From CAJXVA01 sp963761755 (lineage in GTDB: Bacteria > Myxococcota_A > Polyangia > Nannocystales > Nannocystaceae): 64,000 bases of DNA. Positions 50,542 through 58,359 of this stretch are shown here, piece by piece; the stretch's first letter is position 1; each line of letters opens with the position of its first letter. The notes under the pieces were generated by a model. The model was given only the letters and a program-made list of their open reading frames with translations, did no database searches and was not told where the DNA came from. The stretch spans positions 781,938-845,937 of the forward strand of contig CAVXIC010000013.1 of the NCBI GenBank assembly GCA_963761755.1. The letters are read 5' to 3'. A program made the translations under genes and the position numbers.

Positions 50542-50862
50542 GTGTGGTGGGTCCTGGCGCTCGGGTACACCGGGCTGCTGATCGTGATGCTGCTGGGTCC
50601 GTCGGTCCCGCGGCCGCCGTTGTTCCCCCACGACGACAAAGCTTTTCACCTGCTCGCCTTCGCTGGAGTCGGCGGGGCATGGTGGCTCGCGCTGCGTCGG
50701 GTTCGGCCGGTGTGGGCCGTGGGTCTGAGCATGGCCGTGCTCACCGAGCTCGGGCAGGCCTTGCTCCCCTACGGACGCGCGGGCGATCCCCTCGACGCGC
50801 TCGCGGACGTCGCTGGCGTGGCCCTCGGCCTGCTGGTCGGTCGGTGGCTGCGTCGGACGTAG
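50542..50862 (+). CDS. VanZ-like membrane protein
   Basis: A GTG at 50542 gives MWWVLALGYTGLLIVMLLG with about four hydrophobic segments. PHDDKAFHLLAFAGVGGAWW and SMAVLTELGQALLPYGRAGD carry the VanZ-like pattern (KxxHxxxF with ExxQ), and DALADVAGVALGLLVG ends the protein. The 106-residue length fits a short VanZ. The start is uncertain because other GTG codons lie close by. VanZ-like proteins have no established enzymatic role outside glycopeptide tolerance in a few species. Confidence 0.72.
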   Translation: MWWVLALGYTGLLIVMLLGPSVPRPPLFPHDDKAFHLLAFAGVGGAWWLALRRVRPVWAVGLSMAVLTELGQALLPYGRAGDPLDALADVAGVALGLLVGRWLRRT

Positions 50863-50863
50863 G

Positions 50864-50898
50864 CGAAAGAAAAGAGGCGCCCCGGGTGGGGCGCCTCT
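50864..50898 (-). terminator. Rho-independent terminator for tRNA-Ser
   Basis: An 11-bp perfect stem, AGAGGCGCCCC (50873-50883) paired with GGGGCGCCTCT (50888-50898), encloses the loop GGGT. On the minus strand the stem is followed by TTTTCTTT, which fits an intrinsic terminator just downstream of tRNA-Ser. The same hairpin may also stop transcription from the VanZ-like gene on the plus strand. Confidence 0.85.
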
Positions 50899-50901
50899 GT
50901 G

Positions 50902-50988
50902 CGGAGTCGGAGGGATTCGAACCCTCGGTACCGTTTCCAGTACGCAGATTTAGCAAACCTGTGCCTTCAGCCACTCGGCCACGACTCC
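50902..50988 (-). tRNA. tRNA-Ser(GCT)
   Basis: The minus strand folds as a class II tRNA of 87 nt: acceptor stem GGAGTCG with CGACTCC, a D-arm of GCCGAGTGGCTGAAGGC type, anticodon loop TTGCTAA (anticodon GCT, serine AGC/AGT codons), a long variable arm (TACTGGAAACGGTACC), and T-arm AGGGTTCGAATCCCT. CCA is not encoded. A terminator lies directly downstream. Confidence 0.95.
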
Positions 50989-51087
50989 ACGGGATTACCT
51001 GGTTTTGGGGCCGAGAACCTAAACCCAAGCGGCGCCGGTTGCAAGCCCGCATTGCACCTGGGGTGTCCAGGTCGCAAACTGCCCCGC

Positions 51088-51837
51088 GTGAGTGATGGGA
51101 CCCCCTCCGTCGGGCGAGGCCGCCTCAGCCTGGCGTTCGTCGAGGTCGGCCTGGCGCTGGGCGGGTTGCTGCTGGGCACCCTGGTGTTCTATGGGCTCTC
51201 TGCCGTCGGCCTGCTGCCCACCAAGGGCGTGCTGGGTTTGGGGGTTCGAATGGCCGGGGGACCAGCGATCACGCTGATCGCGGTGGCGATCTACCGGGCG
51301 GTGGTTCGTTTCTTCGAGAGCGGTCCCACTGCGCTGCTCGGCGTGAGGCTCGACCATCCCGCGCCGTTCCCGCGGGCCTCGGTGGGGCGGGGGTTTGCAT
51401 GGGCGGGCCTGGGTATCGTCGCCGCCATCGCGGGCAGCTACGCGCTGGGCATGGCGTTCGAGCAGCTCGGGGTGCCGGTCGAAGAGCAAGAGAGCATCGT
51501 CGCGTTGGTCGAGTCGTTCAAGTCCGGCTCCGCGCTGACGCCGTTCCTCCTGCTCGCGGTCTCGGCCGTGGTGTTGGCTCCCTTTGCCGAGGAGTGGTTG
51601 TTTCGAGGGCTCGTCTTCCGCCGCATCGCGGCAAGCGGCCGCCGACTGCCCGAAGCCTTCGCGCTGTCGGCAGCTTCGTTCGCGGCGATCCACACCAACC
51701 CCGCCGGCTTCGCCGTCTACCTGTGGCTGGGCCTCGTGTTCGCGGAGGCCTACCGCCGCAGCGGTCGGCTCTGGGTGGCCGTGTTGGTGCACGCGGGCAA
51801 CAACGCGTTCGCGCTCTCGCTGCTCGTGTGGGGCTGA
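51088..51837 (+). CDS. CPBP family intramembrane metalloprotease
   Basis: A GTG at 51088 starts the 249-residue protein MSDGTPSVGRGRLSLAFVEV. It has about eight hydrophobic segments and the CPBP/ABI motifs: APFAEEWLFRGLVFRRI near residue 165 (the EExxxR site), then SFAAIHTNPAGFAVYLWLG near 200 and LVHAGNNAFALSLL near the C-terminus. The Glu and His residues bind a catalytic metal in CAAX-processing relatives. It may process lipid-anchored or signal-type peptides; the target is unknown. It starts about 100 bp after tRNA-Ser and is followed by the AlkC-like gene at 37 bp. Confidence 0.88.
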   Translation: MSDGTPSVGRGRLSLAFVEVGLALGGLLLGTLVFYGLSAVGLLPTKGVLGLGVRMAGGPAITLIAVAIYRAVVRFFESGPTALLGVRLDHPAPFPRASVGRGFAWAGLGIVAAIAGSYALGMAFEQLGVPVEEQESIVALVESFKSGSALTPFLLLAVSAVVLAPFAEEWLFRGLVFRRIAASGRRLPEAFALSAASFAAIHTNPAGFAVYLWLGLVFAEAYRRSGRLWVAVLVHAGNNAFALSLLVWG

Positions 51838-51874
51838 CCCCGACGCCCTCGCCGCTGGTAGCCTCCGGCCCACG

Positions 51875-53011
51875 ATGGCGCAGCGCAAGCCGGAGAAGAA
51901 AGCGTTCAAGGATTGGTTCGACCGGGGCGCTGCACGGGCTCTCGCCGCGCAGGTTCAGGCGGTCCGGCCAACGTTCGACGCGGCGGCGTTCGAACGTCGC
52001 GCGACCGCCGGCCTGGGGACGCTCGAGTTTGGGGCTCGCGTGCAGCAGTTCGCCGATGCGCTGCACGCCACGTTGCCCTCGGACGTCCCTGCGGCGCTGG
52101 GCATCCTCGCCCAAAGCTTGCCGCCACCGATGCCGGACGCCGAGCAGGTGACCGATGGCTGGCTGCAGTGGCCGGTCGGGCAGTACATCGCCGATCACGG
52201 GCTGCCACACTTCGAGGACTCGATGGCCGCGATGGTCGAGCTCACGCAGCGGTTCAGCTCCGAGTTCGCGGTGCGCCCCTTCGTCGATCAGCGTCCCGCA
52301 GAGACCTTTGCCAGGTTGCTCTCCCTGACGGACCACGAGAGCCCGCACGTGCGACGCTGGTGTTCGGAGGGCGTCCGTCCGCGGCTGCCGTGGGGCAAGG
52401 TGCTGCGCGGCCTCGTGGCCGACCCTGGTCCGATCTGGCCGATCTTGAACGCCTTGCAGGGGGACCCCGAACGCTACGTGCAGCGCTCGGTGGCCAACAC
52501 CCTCGGCGACATCGCCAAGGACCATCCCGAGCCGGCCGTCGCGTGGGCGAAGGCGTGTGTGGAGCGGGGCGGTGACGAGCGCCTATGGATCGCGAAGCAC
52601 GGGCTTCGCGGTCTGATCAAAGCCGGTCACGCCGGCGCGCTGGCCTCGGTGGGATTCCTCCCGCCCAAGCAAGTGCGCGCCACGCTGAGCGCCTCGCCCA
52701 AGACGGTCCACGTCGGTGAGTCGGTGGAGCTGACGGCGGAACTCTCCAGCGCGCACGGCCGCGCGCAGTCGCTGCTGGTCGACTACGTGGTCCACTACGT
52801 TCGCAAGGCGAAAGCCAGCGGGGCCAAGACGTTCAAGTGGACGACGGTGGAGCTTCCCGCTCGCGGCGAGTCGACGCTACGCAAGCGTCACAACCTGAAG
52901 GTCACCACCATCCGGGCGCTGTACCCGGGTCGTCACCGCGTGGCGCTGATGGTCGGCGGCGAGGTGCTGGCCGAGACGGCGTTCACGCTTCGGGCTGCGC
53001 CATCTGGGTGA
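51875..53011 (+). CDS. DNA alkylation repair protein, AlkC-like, with an Ig-like C-terminus
   Basis: The 378-residue protein starts MAQRKPEKKAFKDWFDRGAA. The N-terminal 260 residues are HEAT-like helical repeats with AlkC-like text: WLQWPVGQYIADHGLPHFED, MVELTQRFSSEFAVRPFVDQ, SLTDHESPHVRRWCSEGVRP, and NALQGDPERYVQRSVANTLG. The C-terminal 110 residues (LSASPKTVHVGESVELTAEL, then VDYVVHYVRKAKASGAKTF) form an Ig-like domain seen in AlkC relatives. These glycosylases remove N3-methyladenine and N3-methylcytosine from DNA. The gene ends convergently 29 bp into the hydrolase-OsmC gene. Confidence 0.87.
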   Translation: MAQRKPEKKAFKDWFDRGAARALAAQVQAVRPTFDAAAFERRATAGLGTLEFGARVQQFADALHATLPSDVPAALGILAQSLPPPMPDAEQVTDGWLQWPVGQYIADHGLPHFEDSMAAMVELTQRFSSEFAVRPFVDQRPAETFARLLSLTDHESPHVRRWCSEGVRPRLPWGKVLRGLVADPGPIWPILNALQGDPERYVQRSVANTLGDIAKDHPEPAVAWAKACVERGGDERLWIAKHGLRGLIKAGHAGALASVGFLPPKQVRATLSASPKTVHVGESVELTAELSSAHGRAQSLLVDYVVHYVRKAKASGAKTFKWTTVELPARGESTLRKRHNLKVTTIRALYPGRHRVALMVGGEVLAETAFTLRAAPSG

Positions 53012-54290
53012 CGACGGTGACGTGGCCCTCGGTCAGGGTACGGTGGACCGGGCAGCGATCGGCGATCTGCATCAGGCGTTCGCGCTGGGCGTCGTCGAGG
53101 TCGCCACGCAGCTCGATCCTCCGTTCGATCCGGTCGATCTTGGCGTTGGCCTTGGGCTTGGCCTTGGCGTCCGCCGTCGACTCGCATGCTTCGCAGTCGT
53201 GCGCGTGGACCTTGGCGTGGCGGAGGTGGCAAACCGCCTGCGTCAGCGGCCACCCCTTCCGGTCGGCGTACATGCGCAGGGTCATCACCGTGCACGAGCC
53301 CAGCGCGCCCAGCAGGTAGCCGTAGGGAGACGGGCCGAGGTCGGCGCCCCCGAACTCGGTGGGTTCGTCGGCGAGGAGCGATTGTTCGCCCACCGTCAGC
53401 TCGGTGGTGAAGCCGCGCACGGGGCCCCACGCGATCACGTCGTCGCTGGCCGAGGTGGGCTCCTGGCCTCGGGGCAGGTAGCGGTCGGCCCAGGCCGCGA
53501 TGATGTCGGCCGCGAAGTGGGCGTCGGGCGGCCGGGTCAGCAGATGGTCGGCGTCATCGAGGGAGACGAAGCTCTTGGGGTGGCGCGCGGCCTGAAAGAT
53601 TTCGGATGCGTTGTCGATGCCCACCGTGGCGTCGCCAGGGGCATGCAGGATCAACAGCGCTCGACCGAGCGCACCGATCGCCTCCTGCATCGCCTGGCCG
53701 CGGACATCGTCGAGGAACGCGCGCTTGATCGTGAACGTGCGGCCCGCGAGGACGACCGTGGCCGAGCCCTCCCGCTGCGCGGTTTCGACCTCGTCCTCCA
53801 GCAGCTTCAAGACGTGGTCGGGGCGACTGGGGGCGCCGATGGTGGCGACGGCGGTCACGCTCGGCAGTGAGGCTGCAGCGCGCAGGACGGCGGCACCTCC
53901 CAAGGAGTGACCCACGAGCAGCCGCGGCGGCTCGTACTCCCGCTCGAGCCACTGGGCGGCGGCGATCAGGTCCTCGATGTTGCTCGAGAAGTGGGTGTCC
54001 TCGAAGGCGCCCTCGCTGTCGCCCAGACCCGTGAAGTCGAAGCGCAGGACGCCCCATCCGTGCTCGACGAGCTTGCGGGACAGGTGCACCGCGGCGCCGA
54101 GGTTCTTGCTGCAGGTGAAGCAGTGGGCGAACACGGCGTACCCGCGCGGTCGGTCTCGCAACGGGCGGTCCAGGCGGGCGGCGAGCTGCTCGCCTCGGCC
54201 GTTGTCGAAGGTCAAGCGGACGGACTGCACCCGGTCAGGGTCGCATGGGTCGGGCTCGTACGGCGGGTCGATGGGCTGGTACTCTTGCAT
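52983..54290 (-). CDS. Fusion of an alpha/beta hydrolase and an OsmC-type domain
   Basis: The 435-residue protein starts MQEYQPIDPPYEPDPCDPDR. An alpha/beta hydrolase occupies about 25-270, with GHSLGGAAV near residue 128 as the nucleophilic elbow (Ser) and a catalytic His in DDADHLLTRP. An OsmC domain follows at about 290-435: WGPVRGFTTELTVGEQSLLA, GALGSCTVMTLRMYADRKGW (first peroxidatic-type Cys near 333), and IADRCPVHRTLTEGHV (second Cys near 412). OsmC domains reduce organic peroxides; the fusion is known from other proteobacteria but its combined role is unclear. The start is adjacent to the divergent lipoprotein gene, with one base between them. Confidence 0.87.
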   Translation of the reverse strand: MQEYQPIDPPYEPDPCDPDRVQSVRLTFDNGRGEQLAARLDRPLRDRPRGYAVFAHCFTCSKNLGAAVHLSRKLVEHGWGVLRFDFTGLGDSEGAFEDTHFSSNIEDLIAAAQWLEREYEPPRLLVGHSLGGAAVLRAAASLPSVTAVATIGAPSRPDHVLKLLEDEVETAQREGSATVVLAGRTFTIKRAFLDDVRGQAMQEAIGALGRALLILHAPGDATVGIDNASEIFQAARHPKSFVSLDDADHLLTRPPDAHFAADIIAAWADRYLPRGQEPTSASDDVIAWGPVRGFTTELTVGEQSLLADEPTEFGGADLGPSPYGYLLGALGSCTVMTLRMYADRKGWPLTQAVCHLRHAKVHAHDCEACESTADAKAKPKANAKIDRIERRIELRGDLDDAQRERLMQIADRCPVHRTLTEGHVTVVTQMAQPEA

Positions 54291-54291
54291 C

Positions 54292-55299
54292 GTGGTGCGG
54301 GGGGCGAGTCGGTTGGTCCAGCTGGGCGTCGCTGCCCAGCTGCTCGGATGTGGTCCGTCCACGTTCGTCTGCGCCGACGACGGCGAGTGCGGCGCCGAGG
54401 GCCGGTGCGAAGCCAGCGGCTGGTGTTCGTTCCCCGACCAGGCATGCATCTCGGGCCGCCGCTACGGTCGGTACTCGGGTGCGGGCGTCGCAGGAGCGTG
54501 CGTCGACGAGGAGATCGATCCGGCGACGGCGGGCCCCTCGACGACCTCCGCGGACACGTCGGCAGGCGAGGTCTCCTCGGACGTCACGGGTGCCTCGGCG
54601 GACGCCACCACGACCGTGGCGGTGGGGTCGACCTTCACCGGGTCCACCTCCTGCGGGCCCCAGGGGTGCGGACGCACCTCGAGCACGACCGCGCTCCCGG
54701 AGAACACGGGCGAAGGCGAAGTGTCCTCCAGCACCGGGCCCCAAGGGCCGCCGTGCGAGGGGTGGTCCGACGACTTCGAAGACGGCGTGTTCGACCCGGC
54801 CTGGGTGCTCTCCGGGGAGACCGGTGCATCGGGCCACACGATGGAAGAGGTCGACGGCCAGCTGCGCTGGAGCCTGTTGGCCGACCACGTCGGGCTGCGC
54901 GGGCTGTACCAACCCATCGCGCAGCCGGTGGGCGGCTTCGTGGTCGAGGTCGGGGAGCTGCCGCAAACCTCCGAGGCCCAGCTGGTCATCCTCGTGCGAG
55001 ACGAGACCGCCGCGGTGCCGGACCTCTTCTTCGTCTGGACCGGCAACACGATGCAGTTCCGGAGCAACTCCACCTTGATCGCGTCGATCGAGGACCAGCC
55101 GTGGCTGGATGTTCGGCTGGTCGCCGGCACGGCGATCGTGTCGACATCGGTCGATGGGGTGGTGTTCGACGAACTCATCACCCAAGACGTCGAGACCGGC
55201 ACCGACGGGCTCTCGATTCGGGTCTACGGCCAGACCTGGACCGAAGCGCCGATTCCCACGATGGGCAGCTTCGAGAGCATCTCGATCTGCGAGCCGTGA
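54292..55299 (+). CDS. Ser/Thr-rich lipoprotein with a lectin-like C-terminal domain
   Basis: A GTG at 54292 (or 54295) gives a signal peptide ending in lipobox LLGC. The mature part starts with a Cys-rich segment (CADDGECGAEGRCEASGWC), then a Ser/Thr/Gly linker of about 80 residues. The C-terminal 190 residues are beta-rich and resemble concanavalin-like or glycoside-hydrolase-associated jelly-roll domains: DDFEDGVFDPAWVLSGETGA, GQLRWSLLADHVGLRGLYQP and FFVWTGNTMQFRSNSTLIAS. The start codon is one base from the divergent hydrolase-OsmC start, so the promoters overlap. It precedes the MscS gene by 11 bp. Confidence 0.82.
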   Translation: MVRGASRLVQLGVAAQLLGCGPSTFVCADDGECGAEGRCEASGWCSFPDQACISGRRYGRYSGAGVAGACVDEEIDPATAGPSTTSADTSAGEVSSDVTGASADATTTVAVGSTFTGSTSCGPQGCGRTSSTTALPENTGEGEVSSSTGPQGPPCEGWSDDFEDGVFDPAWVLSGETGASGHTMEEVDGQLRWSLLADHVGLRGLYQPIAQPVGGFVVEVGELPQTSEAQLVILVRDETAAVPDLFFVWTGNTMQFRSNSTLIASIEDQPWLDVRLVAGTAIVSTSVDGVVFDELITQDVETGTDGLSIRVYGQTWTEAPIPTMGSFESISICEP

Positions 55300-55310
55300 G
55301 GGTGCTATCT

Positions 55311-56240
55311 ATGGGGCGCTCCGTGTCCGCGCCGATCTTCGACGACCTCTCCTCTACGCTCGGCATGCCGCTGCTGCGTCTGGGAGCGATCACGGTCACG
55401 CCGCTGTTCATCCTCAAGTTCGTGCTGCTCTTCGTCGGGCTGCTCGTCGTCGCGGGCATGGTGCGGCGCCGTCTGGTCTTTCGCCTGCTGCGCAACGCGA
55501 CGGTCGATCCCGGGGTCAAGTACGCCATCGCGAGGATCTCGGCCTACGGGGTCTGGGTCCTCGGCTTGCTCATCGGCCTGCCGATGGTGGGCATCGAGCT
55601 CAACAGCCTGCTCGTCGCCTTCGGCGCGGTCGGCATCGGAATCGGACTCGGACTGCAGAAGATCGCCGAGAACTTCATCAGCGGCGTCATCTTGCTGTTC
55701 GCGCGACCGGTCAAGGTCGGCGACCGCATCCGCCTGGGGGATCGCGAGGGCAAGGTCATCGAGGTCCAGGGCCGCGTGACGCTGGTGCGCGACAACGACA
55801 ACGTCGTCTACCTCGTGCCCAACTCCACGTTCATCTCCGACGAGGTCGTCAACCTCACCCACAACGACCGCATCGTCCGGTACCGGTTCGACGTCGGCGT
55901 CTCGTATGGCGCCGATCCCAACACGGTCCGCGACCTCCTGCTCGGGGTCGCCGACGAGCACGCCGCGCTGCTCTCGGACCCGCCACCGGACGTGCTCTTC
56001 TTGGGCTTCGGTGACTCGTCGATCAACTTCACGCTTCGCGGCTACTGCAAGGAGATGATCGACGTCCCCGACGTGCTCCGCAGCGAGGTCAACTTCGCCA
56101 TCTGGTACGCCCTCAAGGGCGCCGGCATCGAGATCCCCTTCCCGCAGCGCGACCTGCACATCAAGACCGCGATCGGGCTGCAGGGCGCCCGCCTCCCCGA
56201 CGCCGAAGAAGCGCCCCAGGCACCCAGAATCGAACGCTAG
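55311..56240 (+). CDS. MscS-family mechanosensitive ion channel
   Basis: The 309-residue protein from the ATG at 55311 starts MGRSVSAPIFDDLSSTLGMP. Two or three N-terminal hydrophobic segments (LFILKFVLLFVGLLVVAGMV) precede the pore helix, VAFGAVGIGIGLGLQKIAEN, the Gly/Ala-rich TM3 of MscS. The beta domain follows (ARPVKVGDRIRLGDREGKVI, LVRDNDNVVYLVPNSTFISD), then the C-terminal cage domain (PPDVLFLGFGDSSINFTLRG). It would relieve osmotic downshock by opening a non-selective pore. It follows the lipoprotein gene closely and is followed by tRNA-Arg. Confidence 0.9.
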   Translation: MGRSVSAPIFDDLSSTLGMPLLRLGAITVTPLFILKFVLLFVGLLVVAGMVRRRLVFRLLRNATVDPGVKYAIARISAYGVWVLGLLIGLPMVGIELNSLLVAFGAVGIGIGLGLQKIAENFISGVILLFARPVKVGDRIRLGDREGKVIEVQGRVTLVRDNDNVVYLVPNSTFISDEVVNLTHNDRIVRYRFDVGVSYGADPNTVRDLLLGVADEHAALLSDPPPDVLFLGFGDSSINFTLRGYCKEMIDVPDVLRSEVNFAIWYALKGAGIEIPFPQRDLHIKTAIGLQGARLPDAEEAPQAPRIER

Positions 56241-56331
56241 CGGCCCTGGCGAACGACCCCGGCGAGAAATCGCCAACGCCCGTCGAAACCGCTTGCGCCT
56301 GTGGGACCCCGCTGCTATCAACTGCGCCCAC

Positions 56332-56405
<74 letters not shown>

Positions 56406-56413
56406 CTACTGAG

Positions 56414-56452
56414 AACCGCTTCTTCTGCAAAGAGGAAGCGGTTTTTGCTTTT
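56414..56452 (+). terminator. Rho-independent terminator after tRNA-Arg
   Basis: A 13-bp stem with one G-T pair, AACCGCTTCTTCT with AGAGGAAGCGGTT (56414-56443), closes a GCAA tetraloop and is followed by TTTGCTTTT. It sits 9 bp after the tRNA and is a standard intrinsic terminator. Confidence 0.88.
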
Positions 56453-56497
56453 GGTTCGGATGCCGAAGGGCAGTGCGCGGTGTCCCTGGGGACGCGC

Positions 56498-57292
56498 TCA
56501 TCCCACGCGCACCGCATCGCCGACCCGGATGACGCCTGCGCTTCGGGCGATGGCGTTGCGGGCGAACTCGACGGCGCCGCTTTCGCCTCGGCGAAACTTG
56601 GCGAGCGTGCGCAGCGGTTCGCCGTCGGGGCGGGGGCGGTCGGGGCTGTGGGGGTCGAGTGTGGTGACGGAGCAGCGCTCGCAGTTCGTGACGCACTCGA
56701 GCACGCCATCGCCGAGCTGCAGGCGGGTCCAGCCGTCTTCGGCCCACGGCGTGTCCGACCGCACGACGACGTTGGGTCGGAAGGCGAGCATGGGCAGGGG
56801 GGAGCCTTCAATGCGGCGGTTGAGGTCGTCCAGCGAGGCCGTGTTGGCGACCAGGTAGGGGAAGCCGTCCGCGAAGCTGACCGCGATGTCCTCGAAGCCG
56901 GCGACCGGTCGGCGCGAGGGCTCGGGCATGGACACCAGCTGGGCGGGCTCGCCGAGGAGGGCGGTGAAGAACGCGTCGGCGTCGTCGGAGACGCGAGCCA
57001 CCGCGACGGTGTCCTTCCAGACCTTGGCTTCGCCGGTGGTGACCGCGCTCGGCTGCAGGTCCCAGCGACACTCGCCAATCCCCTCGGCGGCCACGGCGAC
57101 GGTGCCGGGCTCGAGCGTCAGCGCGCACCGGCCCAGGGCCGGATGGCTTCGCTGCGAGAGGAAGGTGCCCTCGGGAGTGGTGACCATGAAGCGGCGATCG
57201 TGATCGAAGCCGCGCTCGAGCATCTCGGCTTCCGTGACGGAGACACCGGGTCCGCTCTTGATGGGATAGATGTAGAGAGCCTCGACGCGCAT
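56498..57292 (-). CDS. MOSC-domain protein (mARC-like)
   Basis: The 264-residue protein starts MRVEALYIYPIKSGPGVSVT. It has the N-terminal beta-barrel domain of MOSC proteins (RRFMVTTPEGTFLSQRSHPA) followed by the MOSC domain with FRPNVVVRSDTPWAEDGWTR, then the conserved Cys in ECVTNCERCSVTTLDP that ligates molybdenum in mARC-type enzymes. It would use Moco to reduce N-hydroxylated compounds or handle sulfur; no cofactor genes are nearby. It is convergent with tRNA-Arg across the terminator. Confidence 0.86.
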   Translation of the reverse strand: MRVEALYIYPIKSGPGVSVTEAEMLERGFDHDRRFMVTTPEGTFLSQRSHPALGRCALTLEPGTVAVAAEGIGECRWDLQPSAVTTGEAKVWKDTVAVARVSDDADAFFTALLGEPAQLVSMPEPSRRPVAGFEDIAVSFADGFPYLVANTASLDDLNRRIEGSPLPMLAFRPNVVVRSDTPWAEDGWTRLQLGDGVLECVTNCERCSVTTLDPHSPDRPRPDGEPLRTLAKFRRGESGAVEFARNAIARSAGVIRVGDAVRVG

Positions 57293-57370
57293 GCCGTTGG
57301 ATCGGGCGGAGCGTACCATCTCGCTGCCGATGCCGAACCCTGGGGACCCCGAGCGATTCGGTTCGTTCGG

Positions 57371-57937
57371 TCAGGCCCGGGGTGCGAGTCCCAGCGAGTA
57401 GTGAATGTCGTCATCACCCGAGGAGAACCCGCGGACCCGCTCGAGCGTGACCGTGGAGCCCAGCAGCTCCAGCCCGCGTTGGAAGTAGCCGATCACCGAG
57501 TACTCGAAGTAGCGGTGCTGAAGCTCGGGCGCAATGCCGTCGATCCTCAGCTCGACGCGTCCATCGTGGGTCTCGCTCCGGGCCTGTCCCTCATCGAAGA
57601 AGTTCGACCACATCGCCGGGGCCATGGCGGCAAACCGCTCGACGTCCCCGAGCTCCAGCAGCCCGCGATAGGGCCCGTGTTGCAGCGACCACTCGGCGCT
57701 CGCGCGCCCTACATCCCACAGTGACTCGGTATCCCCGCCGTACACCTCTTCGACGATCGCATCGATGAACGTCAGGAACACGGCGGCCGGGATGAGCGAG
57801 GTTGGAAGCACGCTGGCGGGCAGCCCTGGGTTCGTCTGCCGATGCCGGGCGACGAAGGCCTCGACGTGGGCCCGGCTGCCCAGCTTGGCCTCGAGGAGCT
57901 GAAGTCTCGCCAGATAGGCCGTCCCCTTGACCCGCAT
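57371..57937 (-). CDS. Probable TIGR02265/DUF2378-type myxobacterial protein
   Basis: The 188-residue protein starts MRVKGTAYLARLQLLEAKLG, matching the opening of the Myxococcales-restricted TIGR02265 family (K-G-x-x-x-x-x-R-L...). It is alpha-helical with LPTSLIPAAVFLTFIDAIVE, LWDVGRASAEWSLQHGPYRG, FAAMAPAMWSNFFDEGQARS and RYFEYSVIGYFQRGLELLG. The pattern is that of a small soluble helical bundle, possibly related to HNOB-type folds, but function is unknown. The 79-bp gap to the MOSC gene holds no recognised site. Confidence 0.68.
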   Translation of the reverse strand: MRVKGTAYLARLQLLEAKLGSRAHVEAFVARHRQTNPGLPASVLPTSLIPAAVFLTFIDAIVEEVYGGDTESLWDVGRASAEWSLQHGPYRGLLELGDVERFAAMAPAMWSNFFDEGQARSETHDGRVELRIDGIAPELQHRYFEYSVIGYFQRGLELLGSTVTLERVRGFSSGDDDIHYSLGLAPRA

Positions 57938-58047
57938 GCGTCCGATGCTCCCACACTCCGCGCCGTCGCGGGAAACGTCGTCTTCCGGCCGCTGGAGGGG
58001 GGCCACGCGCCGTTGCGTTGGCGGGCCGGCTCGCAGCGGGTAGACCC

Positions 58048-58359
58048 ATGCCTCGTGGCCTTGCCCGCGTCCTTCAGGAGTTCCTCGACGACCCGCTGCT
58101 GTCCAAGCTCGTCCTCGCCGTGGTGGGGCTCGTCGTCAACATCGGGCTGCGCCGACTCGTTCGGCGGACCGTGACCCGGAGGGTAGGGGACGGTCGGCAT
58201 TGCATCGGCGGCGCAAGAGGTCACGCTGATGCAGCCCTCCGTCGTCTCGGTCGACGTGTCGCGACGCGAGTCAGCGTAGGTCTGCTCGGCGACGAAGAAC
58301 GTGACGTTGGCGGCCTCGTTGTTGCGCCGTCCGGCCCGTCGGCTAACCCGGCTGCGTGA
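58048..58359 (+). pseudogene. Possible truncated MscS-like membrane gene
   Basis: From an ATG at 58048 the frame reads MPRGLARVLQEFLDDPLLSK then LVLAVVGLVVNIGLRRLVRR, which looks like the N-terminal helix of an MscS-type or related membrane protein, but after about 47 residues it becomes Arg/Gly-rich and unconvincing. It ends with a 4-bp GTGA overlap onto the next gene, so it might be a true small gene. The region 57938-58355 otherwise holds no clear gene. Confidence 0.3.

Noticed and set aside
58200..58340. Minus-strand text FVAEQTYADSRRDTSTETTE as a gene end
   Set aside because: The flanking frame is Arg-rich with no start, and homology could not be recognised.
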